A stretch of DNA of 24,119 nucleotides from a virus. Of the stretch, positions 1 through 5,501 are shown one piece after another; within the stretch, counting starts at the first letter, position 1; each line of letters begins with the position of its first letter. The notes under the pieces were generated by a model. The model worked only from the letters and a program-made list of their open reading frames with translations. It was not told the DNA's origin and ran no database searches. The position numbers and the translations under genes were made by a program. The stretch lies in the IMG/VR virus record IMGVR_UViG_3300009370_002356, positions 1 through 24,119 of that record; one strand, given 5' to 3'.

Positions 1-198
1 GTTACTCTCAAACCAAGCGCTATGACGATATGGCAGACGATGCGTTTGAGTAAGCCTTCAAATTGGGTTACTCTCAAACCAAGCGCTATGACGATATGGC
101 AGACGATGCGTTTGAGTAAGCCTTCAAATTGGGTTACTCTCAAACCGCAAAGAGTATTCATGGTTTGAGTAAGCCTTCAAATTGGGTTACTCTCAAAC
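1..198 (-). CRISPR. CRISPR array 1 (leader-proximal part; runs off window start)
   Basis: Three full identical 36-bp repeats lie at 44-79, 110-145 and 163-198, plus the last 13 bp of a fourth at 1-13. The repeat has inverted ends (GTTTGAG...CTCAAAC). Spacers are 14-43 (30 bp), 80-109 (30 bp, identical to the first) and 146-162 (17 bp), so repeat plus 30-bp spacer is present as a perfect 66-bp tandem duplication. The repeat next to the ncRNA (163-198) would be first transcribed if the array is read on the minus strand, continuing from the Cas12-like gene and its ncRNA. The array continues beyond base 1. No protospacer was found by eye inside the window. Confidence 0.9.
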
Positions 199-311
199 GG
201 TAACCTTATTTGAAAGTTTATTATTCGTATTGACCTATGCAAGCACAGGTCGCAACGCTTTTTACTTGCCCGACTCAACTTCGGGACAAGGATTAAACTG
301 TAAAAGAACGA
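199..311 (-). ncRNA. tracrRNA/omega-like guide scaffold RNA, copy 1
   Basis: This lies between the stop of the Cas12-like gene and the first CRISPR repeat. Read on the minus strand it holds a 9-bp hairpin (265-290: CTTG, CCCGA paired with TCGGG, CAAG, one bulge), then an 8-bp hairpin with a CUUG tetraloop (232-251). It ends in an anti-repeat (200-214): GTAACC pairs with GGTTAC at 185-190 and ATTTGAA with TTCAAAT at 176-182 of the adjoining repeat, closing a 9-nt loop. RNA and first repeat are therefore one contiguous fold, like an engineered Cas12f single guide. 199-294 is 94/96 identical to copy 2. I see no separate promoter, so it is probably processed from the nuclease mRNA. The 5' boundary is approximate. 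Confidence 0.8.
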
Positions 312-1718
312 TTAACCAAACGCCGCTTTTTTGATATTTTGGGCGGCGTTTTGGTCACGAGAATGGTGCGCTCCACATTCGGGGCAATCCCATTCGCGAA
401 TTTCTAAATTATTTGACAATTCTGTGTTCACAAAACCACAACAAGAGCATTCTTGCGTGGTATAGGCAGGATCAACCGCAACGGCAACAACCCCCCTTAA
501 CTGAGATTTGTAATCTATTTGAGATTTAATCTTGTGGATTCCTCCAGCTAAGGCTTTTCTGTTTATGGCTTGTTTCTGTTTATTGTAAAGTTTGGGGTCA
601 TCTTGGGTCTTTTTAACTATTTGTGAAGGTTTGTAGTCTTCATATGCAATCCCGTCAAATTCATTCGTCACTTTGCTTGTAAAGTTATGTATTTGGTCAT
701 TATGGATACGAGTTTGGTGACGATGGAGCTTATTTAGGGCTGCCTTTGTCTTTTTCCAGTTGTTGGAACCTTGGGTTTGAAGGCAAAGCTTCTGTTGGAG
801 TTTAGTTATTTTCTTTTCTAGACGCTCATCCTTCGGAAAATTATAAGTATTATTTTGATCGTCAACAATATGGTCTTTAATGCCAAAGTCAAGCCCAGTG
901 GTATTCTTTGGTTTTTTGGGGGCAGTAGGGATAGATTTGGAATCGAGAGTAATCGTAAGACAAAGGTAAAATTCGTCCCCATCCCTAGCAATCTTGGCGG
1001 TTTTAGGCTCACCCATCAAGGGGCGATGGATCACCACCCTTATCTTTTCCTTGACGCCTGCAAAGTGATGGAGGGTACTGCGTTCGGGATTTGCTTCATT
1101 AATTTCTAGCTTATATTCCCCTTCATAGACTACGCCATCCTTGACAGTATTCGAGGTCGAGATAGAGTCGCCATCGCAAATATGAGTAGGGTGAACTGGA
1201 AGACGAGCGCGCTCGGACTTTTCCCATCCAAGCCCACGCTTGGTAGTCTTGGGGGCATAGTAATTGACCTTCTTCCCCTTAGTATACCACGACGATTGAA
1301 GTTCAGGATAAATATGATTAAGTGAACGCGCAGAAATTTTATTAAGGAGGTCATACGCCCAGCATTTGCCATCTTCATTCGTGTAGCGATTATTTGGCAA
1401 AGATTTATTAATAATTCGAACGCCGCCCTCCTTAAGATTTTTTACACGATAATATTTAAACTCTGGGAGGTTATCAAGCCCTACCCTGTGAGTTCTCCAT
1501 TGTGAAATTGAGGAGTTCATCTTGGGGAAATTAGGGCCACCTTTGGCGCTTTGAAATTCTGGATAGTCTTCTATATGGGCCGCAATCCTGATCATCTCAT
1601 TTTTGACCAACTGAAAAGCCTTATGCCCTTCGCACATCTGACGATACCATTCAGTGTCCAGAATATCTTGCTTGCGACTCAATGGAAGTATCCTGAATTT
1701 CTGAGTAATAGTTTTCAT
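312..1718 (-). CDS. Miniature Cas12-like RuvC nuclease (Cas12f/TnpB-related)
   Basis: RNA-guided DNA nuclease candidate of 468 residues, in the size range of TnpB and the smallest Cas12f proteins. Visible motifs, numbered from the ATG at 1718: RuvC-I GLDFG with D277; RuvC-II 'IAYEDYK' with E360; a zinc ribbon CSCC (424-427) and CPEC (445-448); RuvC-III 'RDQNAAQNI' with D455. All three catalytic acids are intact. The N-terminal ~270 residues are divergent and should hold the recognition lobe. An in-frame TTG nine bases upstream is possible, but the ATG fits the promoter (-10 ends 10 nt upstream, implying a leaderless mRNA). The gene runs straight into an ncRNA and a CRISPR array, as in type V-F/V-U loci. 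No cas1, cas2 or TnpA is visible. The exact subtype cannot be settled by eye; a TnpB ancestor newly associated with an array is the main alternative. Confidence 0.88.
   Translation of the reverse strand: MKTITQKFRILPLSRKQDILDTEWYRQMCEGHKAFQLVKNEMIRIAAHIEDYPEFQSAKGGPNFPKMNSSISQWRTHRVGLDNLPEFKYYRVKNLKEGGVRIINKSLPNNRYTNEDGKCWAYDLLNKISARSLNHIYPELQSSWYTKGKKVNYYAPKTTKRGLGWEKSERARLPVHPTHICDGDSISTSNTVKDGVVYEGEYKLEINEANPERSTLHHFAGVKEKIRVVIHRPLMGEPKTAKIARDGDEFYLCLTITLDSKSIPTAPKKPKNTTGLDFGIKDHIVDDQNNTYNFPKDERLEKKITKLQQKLCLQTQGSNNWKKTKAALNKLHRHQTRIHNDQIHNFTSKVTNEFDGIAYEDYKPSQIVKKTQDDPKLYNKQKQAINRKALAGGIHKIKSQIDYKSQLRGVVAVAVDPAYTTQECSCCGFVNTELSNNLEIREWDCPECGAHHSRDQNAAQNIKKAAFG
316..354 (-). other. Inverted repeat inside the 3' end of the Cas12-like gene
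   Basis: CCAAA-CGCCGC (316-326) pairs with GCGGCG-TTTTGG (343-354), leaving one unpaired base and a ~16-nt loop. It encodes the last residues after the RuvC-III motif and sits at the stop codon. No T-tract follows on the minus strand, so it is not an intrinsic terminator. It may be a structural or processing element of the downstream guide RNA, or a coincidence of alanine and lysine codons. Confidence 0.45.
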
Positions 1719-1728
1719 GATGGACAAC

Positions 1729-1757
1729 AGTATAGACTATATTTGCATATATGTAAA
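1729..1757 (-). promoter_or_regulatory. Promoter of the Cas12-like gene
   Basis: On the minus strand, TTTACA (1752-1757), 17-bp spacer, TATACT (1729-1734). The -10 box ends 10 nt before the ATG at 1718, so the predicted start site is about 3-4 nt from the start codon and the mRNA would be leaderless. No Shine-Dalgarno is present. Confidence 0.7.
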
Positions 1758-1794
1758 GAAAAAAATAACATATTTGCGTATCTGGTACCAGGGG

Positions 1795-1995
1795 TTCCGC
1801 TGTCCTCTTAAATAAAAGGGGGGCGAAAGCTCCCGTAGTTCAATGTTTCGCCATCCTATTAACTAAAAACTAGTCGTTTGGGGCGGGTTTCACCATCCTC
1901 TTAGTGATCCGGGGAGGGTTCCGCTGTCCTGTCCTGCAGGTAGTTCCGCAGACCTTAAAGACAAGCGCTGGATGTAATTCCGCCTCTCTTTTTTA
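1795..1995. repeat. Six-copy degenerate short motif upstream of the Cas12-like gene
   Basis: The non-coding stretch 1758-2102 contains six related blocks starting near 1795, 1846, 1888, 1919, 1944 and 1978. Plus-strand forms are TTCCGCTGTCCTCTTA, TTTCGCCATCCTATTA, TTTCACCATCCTCTTA, TTCCGCTGTCCTGTCC, TTCCGCAGACCTTAAA and TTCCGCCTCTCTTTTT. The minus-strand consensus is roughly TTAAGAGGAYRGCGGAAC. Spacing is irregular (25-51 bp). They could be an eroded array of a different repeat family or binding sites controlling the nuclease promoter. 1819-1834 also forms a small hairpin with a GAAA loop. No convincing gene is seen in 1758-2102. Confidence 0.5.
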
Positions 1996-2102
1996 AAAGG
2001 AGTTTTTGCCTATCGATGTTATCGCAAGGCTTTTGATTCCCCCAGCGAACTTGGGAAGAATAAAAAAGTATTAATCAAAAATAATCACGGCTAGCACCTG
2101 GG

Positions 2103-2387
2103 GTTTAAGTAAACTTATAAATCGCCTGTCTCTCACCAGTTTGGATAAGCCTTCAAATTATGTTGCATCACAACCAACTGAGGTGTTTGAGTAAGCCTTC
2201 AAATTCGGTTGTTCTCATTCCCCTCACACTAACCGTTTGAGTAAGCCTTCAAATTTGGTTACTCTCAAACTTCCGGAGGCTCCCTCTCATGCTCTTCTTG
2301 GTTTGAGCAAGCCTTCAAATTGGGTTACTCTCAAACGAATTAACAAGAAACGTTTGAGCAAGCCTTCAAATTGGGTTACTCTCAAAC
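2103..2387 (-). CRISPR. CRISPR array 2 (same repeat, eroding at its distal end)
   Basis: Repeats of 36 bp lie at 2352-2387, 2301-2336, 2235-2270, 2185-2220 and 2139-2174, with a remnant at 2103-2138 (23/36 to the array 1 repeat). The two nearest the ncRNA match array 1 except for T to C at position 8. 2235-2270 has one change, 2185-2220 several, and 2139-2174 matches at 26/36. Spacers from the ncRNA outward are 15, 30, 14, 10 and 0 bp (2337-2351, 2271-2300, 2221-2234, 2175-2184). Erosion away from the ncRNA is normal for the old end of an array and sets the leader on the ncRNA side, meaning minus-strand transcription. Confidence 0.88.
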
Positions 2388-2505
2388 GGCAACCTTATTT
2401 GAAAGTTTATTATTCGTATTGACCTATGCAAGCACAGATCGCAACGCTTTTTACTTGCCCGACTCAACTTCGGGACAAGGATTTAAAATGAGAAAGAACA
2501 AATAC
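2388..2505 (-). ncRNA. tracrRNA/omega-like guide scaffold RNA, copy 2
   Basis: 2388-2483 matches copy 1 at 94 of 96 positions. Both changes keep pairing on the minus-strand RNA: one turns a C-G pair of the CUUG-loop hairpin into U-G, the other turns an A-U pair of the anti-repeat stem into G-U. Read from the plus strand both would be mismatches. The RNA ends against the repeat at 2352-2387, again giving a single-guide-like fold. A dedicated promoter lies just upstream (2512-2539), predicting a start near 2505. The gene in front is an HNH nuclease, not Cas12, so this RNA may supply guides in trans to the nuclease at 312-1718. Confidence 0.8.
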
Positions 2506-2511
2506 CACCTT

Positions 2512-2539
2512 ATTATAGCGCACCGAAGAAAAATTTCAA
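2512..2539 (-). promoter_or_regulatory. Promoter of guide RNA copy 2
   Basis: TTGAAA (2534-2539), 16-bp spacer, perfect TATAAT (2512-2517) on the minus strand. It sits between the stop of the HNH gene (2545) and the conserved ncRNA, where no ORF needs a promoter, which supports an independent noncoding transcript. Confidence 0.7.
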
Positions 2540-2544
2540 CCAAA

Positions 2545-3171
2545 TCATGGGAGAAACTTTTTTTTACGGATCGCTCGCCCTGTCTTTTTTTTACGACATT
2601 TGTCTCGCCACCTCAAGACCGCCTCGCATAACTTATAGAACTCATCTAGAGGGAGGTCGGCCTTGGCTCGATTGGCGCGAAGCGAACAAATTTCTAGATT
2701 CTCTAAGTCATTGCTGCCTCCTAGGGAGGTGGGAACTCTATGGTCTAGGCTGTAACTCGAGGCATTGTTGAGGTTTATCTTTTCGCCCGTCAAGTAGCAT
2801 ATGGGTTTTGGGCCTATCTTATTTACAACATCAGCCGTAGTATATGGCTCTGAGACACGAACCCTCCAATTCGTGCGTCCTGCACCTTTTTGGCGCCTCT
2901 TGAAACATTTTACTTTGCTTGAAAATTGACGCCAAGCTCCCTTGGTGCAACGCGCCTTAAAAGACCAAATCTTGCGCTCTAGAGGAGACCTCTTTTGAGT
3001 AGAGACCCTTTTCTTTTCGCTCTTTTTGTGACCGCAATGGTACGAGATCGTAGCTTTGGAGCAGCCTAGGGCAGAAGCGATTTCATTATAACTAAGCCCT
3101 TGGCGCCGAAGCTTTAGGATGTCTTCTCTGTGGCGCTTATATTTGTTTCTTTTACTTCTAATGTTTGTCAT
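2545..3171 (-). CDS. HNH endonuclease with N-terminal helix-turn-helix
   Basis: A homing-type HNH nuclease of 208 residues. From the ATG at 3171, residues about 22-46 form an HTH ('LSYNEIASALGCSKATISYHC'-like), followed by a very basic linker. The HNH core contains SLDHRVP (D143-H144), GGSNDLENL and the later N167/K170. I chose this start because AAGGA lies 5-6 nt upstream, a real Shine-Dalgarno and rare in this window. An upstream TTG at 3237 leaves the frame open but lacks support. It belongs to the broad family of phage free-standing HNH nucleases. It occupies the place in front of guide RNA copy 2 that the Cas12-like gene holds in front of copy 1. It has no RuvC domain, so it is not IscB. 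Its different translation signal suggests separate acquisition. Confidence 0.85.
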   Translation of the reverse strand: MTNIRSKRNKYKRHREDILKLRRQGLSYNEIASALGCSKATISYHCGHKKSEKKRVSTQKRSPLERKIWSFKARCTKGAWRQFSSKVKCFKRRQKGAGRTNWRVRVSEPYTTADVVNKIGPKPICYLTGEKINLNNASSYSLDHRVPTSLGGSNDLENLEICSLRANRAKADLPLDEFYKLCEAVLRWRDKCRKKKTGRAIRKKKFLP

Positions 3172-3330
3172 TTTTTTCCTTATGTCTAGAGTCCGGGCAA
3201 GTTGAGTCATGTATCCATTTTGACAGGGAACTTGCAAGACGAGAAGAGAATAAGCAAATTACCCAATATGAAATCTCAGACAATGGATGCCCGAAGACAT
3301 TATGGAAAAACCAATTCTTGTATATTCTAT

Positions 3331-3516
3331 TCATCGCTGTTGCTCAAGGAATTCAAGTATCATTTTAATGGTGGCTTCGTCCTTGGTATGAATAGCCTCC
3401 CCGGAAATCAGCATGATTTTCCATAAGTCATAGCTTCTGCGCTCCTTGATGTACACAATGTTGGCGGGATTAATATAGTAGTACTCGCCCACTTTATCTT
3501 TAACTGTAAAAATCAT
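3331..3516 (-). CDS. Small conserved-looking protein, FlbD-like in shape
   Basis: 61 residues, beta-rich N-terminal half ('GEYYYINPANIVYIKE') and a helical C-terminus. The layout recalls small FlbD-type or LytTR-like proteins ('xxFYLNPxxIxxIE...'), but the match is too weak to name. The ATG overlaps the stop of the ECF sigma gene by 4 bp (ATGA), so it is translationally coupled to it. About 160 bp follow before the HNH gene with no gene that I can support. Function unknown; an accessory of the sigma factor is possible from position alone. Confidence 0.65.
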   Translation of the reverse strand: MIFTVKDKVGEYYYINPANIVYIKERRSYDLWKIMLISGEAIHTKDEATIKMILEFLEQQR

Positions 3517-4097
3517 TTTTCTTGTCTCTCTTTAATAAGCTTTTTTATTTTTTTTATTATCCTTGATTTGGCAACGGTAACATTTGTAACCTTGAATCCT
3601 GTTTTTTCTGCAATTTCATGACAATCAAAACCATCTACTAATAAATTAAAAATTATTTTCTCCTTATTTCCTAGATAATTTTCCAGTTGACGCAAGAATT
3701 CAATCCTTTCTTCTTTAATTAAGTCTGCGAACGGCGCATCGGCAAGCCAATCATAGTTAATGGGAATCGAGCCGCACCCAATAGATAATTTATAAGGATC
3801 ACTGTGGTCAATAGTTTTTGAGTTATCAAGGTGCTGAGAGAGGGTATCTTTGTATTCCGGGACATAATTTATTTTATTTCTTTGGCGCCGCTTTAGGTAT
3901 GCCTTTATTTGAAACCGAGCTATTCCGAAAATCCATGACACAAAACTCTTGGAGCTATCGTAGTCCCGCTCTTTATTAATGACGACAAGATTTGTTTCCT
4001 GTAGAACGTCATGAGCGTCAGAATGGTCAAATATTCTCGATGATATAAATTTCTTGAGTTTTGGTTGGGCGTCAGAAAGCTGGGATTGATAGCCCAT
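3513..4097 (-). CDS. ECF-type RNA polymerase sigma factor
   Basis: 194 residues. Region 2 spans about 25-73: 'DAHDVLQETNLVV' core-binding helix, then SFVSWIFGIARFQIKAYLKRRQR. Region 4 spans about 138-190 with an HTH ('CHEIAEKTGFKVTNVTVAKSRI'). The region 2 wording is close to the ECF family expanded in Planctomycetes and Verrucomicrobia (general pattern DVLQETNL...SFxxWxxGIAR), which is the best host clue in the window. It overlaps its neighbours on both sides (1 bp upstream, 4 bp downstream). It presumably redirects host RNA polymerase to phage promoters. No anti-sigma gene is recognised next to it. It may be host-derived. Confidence 0.85.
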   Translation of the reverse strand: MGYQSQLSDAQPKLKKFISSRIFDHSDAHDVLQETNLVVINKERDYDSSKSFVSWIFGIARFQIKAYLKRRQRNKINYVPEYKDTLSQHLDNSKTIDHSDPYKLSIGCGSIPINYDWLADAPFADLIKEERIEFLRQLENYLGNKEKIIFNLLVDGFDCHEIAEKTGFKVTNVTVAKSRIIKKIKKLIKERQEK

Positions 4098-4678
4098 TAA
4101 AATGGAACGTCATCAGTTGGGAGGATAGTAGGGGGTTTTGTTTTTTTGACTTTAACGGCTTTTTTCTTGAGCGCTTTCTTGGGCGCCTTCTTGGCCGTTT
4201 TCTTTTTCTTTGGGGGTTGATGTTGGCTGTATTGGAGAAGAATTAGATCATTAGTCCCGTAGGCATCATCGATTGCAAGCTGTAGCGTCTCAAGCGCATA
4301 GCGCGAATGAGTCATGCTTCCATAGAGTTGCCCATTGTCTAATTTACTAAAAATATTCATTAGGAAGTCTTTGGCGTCCACATGATTTGTGATATTTGCG
4401 AGATCCAGAGATTCTTTCCAGAAGCGGTAACTGTCTCTTTGGCGATAACGCTTTTTTATTTCTTCCTCAAGTTTCTTGGTGGATTTCTCTTCAGGTATAT
4501 GGAAGTCAAGCTCAGTCTGAATAAGCTCAATGGTCTTTGCTGGAATAAGATGGCCTTTATCTTTAACTGGCTGAGCTTGCAGATAAACTAAATTAAGCAA
4601 ATTCTGATACCTGCGGAGCAACTTATCCTGTGGAATAGATCCGTTTTCTATACGCGTTCCACTCATCGTCATGCTCAT
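4097..4678 (-). CDS. Lysine-rich protein with SSB-like acidic C-terminal tail
   Basis: 193 residues, no family recognised. Residues 1-150 look mostly helical. About 153-183 is a Lys/Ala/Pro-rich tract like a nucleic-acid-binding tail. The protein ends exactly in DDVPF (189-193), closely matching the DDIPF tip by which bacterial SSB recruits partners. I see no OB-fold pattern, so it is not an ordinary SSB. By inference it may bind DNA or RNA through the lysines and recruit or compete for host SSB partners. The stop overlaps the start of the ECF sigma gene. Confidence 0.7.
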   Translation of the reverse strand: MSMTMSGTRIENGSIPQDKLLRRYQNLLNLVYLQAQPVKDKGHLIPAKTIELIQTELDFHIPEEKSTKKLEEEIKKRYRQRDSYRFWKESLDLANITNHVDAKDFLMNIFSKLDNGQLYGSMTHSRYALETLQLAIDDAYGTNDLILLQYSQHQPPKKKKTAKKAPKKALKKKAVKVKKTKPPTILPTDDVPF

Positions 4679-4681
4679 GCT

Positions 4682-4825
4682 TTATAATCCTTTCAATAAC
4701 TCGGGGTGAACTGAATAACCTAATTGAGTCTTTGGCTTCTCAAAGGCGCCAAAATCCCATAGATCGCATAGGAAATTTTCTTTATATAAGTCCCAGATGC
4801 TTTTATTTGAAGTATTTGTATTCAT
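4682..4825 (-). CDS. 47-residue hypothetical protein
   Basis: Short ORF (begins MNTNTSNKSIWDLYKENF) in the gap between the 87-residue and lysine-rich genes. Its ATG overlaps the preceding stop by 4 bp (ATGA at 4822-4825) and it ends 3 bp before the next ATG, filling the operon with no space wasted. That is the main support. It is acidic to neutral and Trp/Phe-containing, with no recognised domain. Confidence 0.6.
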   Translation of the reverse strand: MNTNTSNKSIWDLYKENFLCDLWDFGAFEKPKTQLGYSVHPELLKGL

Positions 4826-5085
4826 TTCTTCTGATCGATAGTTAAGGATAGATGGTAGCCGTCTTTTTCTTTGTCTATTATAATGTAGATTGAGTTGTTA
4901 TTTTCAACAAACATAAGATAATCTATGATTTCTTTGATATGCCTTGAGTTTAACCCGCCGTATTGACTGTTCTCTTTGTAGTCGCTTTCGTTGACGATTG
5001 CCGAAATGAGTTTTTTGATCTGGGCCTGAGTGAGCTTTAATTTGTCGCTAGACCAGTTGCCTTCTCCTTCGGCAAAAGAAATCAT
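4822..5085 (-). CDS. Hypothetical protein, 87 aa
   Basis: Acidic N-terminus, central amphipathic helices, and a beta-like C-terminal half ('NNNSIYIIIDKEKDGYHLSLTID'). Nothing recognised. It overlaps both neighbours by 4 bp as ATGA, so it belongs to one translationally coupled operon starting at 5324 and leading to the lysine-rich protein and the ECF sigma factor. Confidence 0.65.
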   Translation of the reverse strand: MISFAEGEGNWSSDKLKLTQAQIKKLISAIVNESDYKENSQYGGLNSRHIKEIIDYLMFVENNNSIYIIIDKEKDGYHLSLTIDQKK

Positions 5086-5324
5086 CCCACGACAACCCTC
5101 TCCACATCATTCTCTAGCTCATGGTTGTCCCAATATTTGTGGTCGTATTCACTATACTTAATATCATTAAAAAGAATTAACTTAGTAGAGTTTGGGCCTG
5201 TGGAATGAGAGACTTCATATCCTACCGCATTCCCGTCAGGCACTCGACCGGACCCATCTTTATATTCAAAACACTCGTCGTAGTCATGCTCCGAATAAAC
5301 TAATTGACTTGATTTAATTTCCAT
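5082..5324 (-). CDS. Hypothetical acidic protein, 80 aa (paralogue of 6585-6773)
   Basis: First gene of the operon running to 3331, directly behind a TTGACA promoter. Residues ~19-57 align with the protein at 6585-6773: an aromatic 'F(E/F)Y' start, 'VP(D/E)G..VG', then '(K/V)(L/F)(I/V)LF(N/K)(D/N)I' and a closing aromatic stretch. That suggests a small beta-rich domain duplicated in this genome. Function unknown. The ATG lies 9 nt from the -10 box, implying a leaderless mRNA. Confidence 0.65.
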   Translation of the reverse strand: MEIKSSQLVYSEHDYDECFEYKDGSGRVPDGNAVGYEVSHSTGPNSTKLILFNDIKYSEYDHKYWDNHELENDVERVVVG

Positions 5325-5333
5325 GATGAAAGC

Positions 5334-5362
5334 AGTGTACTATATAATATGAAGATTGTCAA
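5334..5362 (-). promoter_or_regulatory. Promoter of the 5324-to-3331 operon
   Basis: TTGACA (5357-5362), 17-bp spacer, TACACT (5334-5339) on the minus strand, 9 nt before the ATG at 5324. The -35 box lies inside the small plus-strand gene at 5349-5501. Confidence 0.7.
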
Positions 5363-5501
5363 GGTGAAACACAAAATAACCCACGACTTTTTATTAGATT
5401 TATACGAAAAAAGCAAAAAGTTAAAAGGGGAAAAGAAGAAGAAGCTCCTAGAGCAAATAGAGTTTCTCAGCAATCACATAGGAGAATACTTAGTTAAGTA
5501 G
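5349..5501 (+). CDS. 50-residue lysine-rich protein, the only plus-strand gene candidate
   Basis: ATG at 5349, stop TAG at 5499-5501. The product is basic and helical ('LLDLYEKSKKLKGEKKKKLLEQ', then an amphipathic end). It is divergent from the operon at 5324 and overlaps the methylase gene's 3' end by 12 bp. TATAAT abuts the ATG, but no matching -35 was found. The composition looks protein-like and no minus-strand gene explains the interval, yet orientation and size make this uncertain. Confidence 0.5.
   Translation: MKIVKVKHKITHDFLLDLYEKSKKLKGEKKKKLLEQIEFLSNHIGEYLVK

Noticed and set aside
855-1109. Plus-strand and other-frame ORFs across 818-1811
   Set aside because: They are antisense or frame shadows of the Cas12-like gene, with no own start signals.
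312-1718. Calling the nuclease an IS605/IS607 TnpB transposon
   Set aside because: No TnpA or serine recombinase, no transposon end hairpins or target motif are visible, and 36-bp repeats with distinct spacers adjoin the RNA. A TnpB ancestry stays possible.
2040-2060. Hairpin CCC..AGCGAACT..GGG as a terminator
   Set aside because: Short stem and no T-tract on the strand where genes are transcribed.
2237-2422. Plus-strand ORF with repeated 'LSKPSNWVTLK' segments
   Set aside because: It is only the translation of the CRISPR repeats and spacers of array 2; the repeat happens to be free of stops in this frame.
2547-2771. Plus-strand ORF opposite the HNH gene
   Set aside because: Shadow of the HNH coding sequence; low-complexity aromatic composition.
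2545-3171. HNH gene as an IscB or Cas9-like effector for guide RNA copy 2
   Set aside because: It has no RuvC motifs or bridge helix and is only ~208 residues with an HTH, so it is a homing-type HNH protein on sequence grounds.
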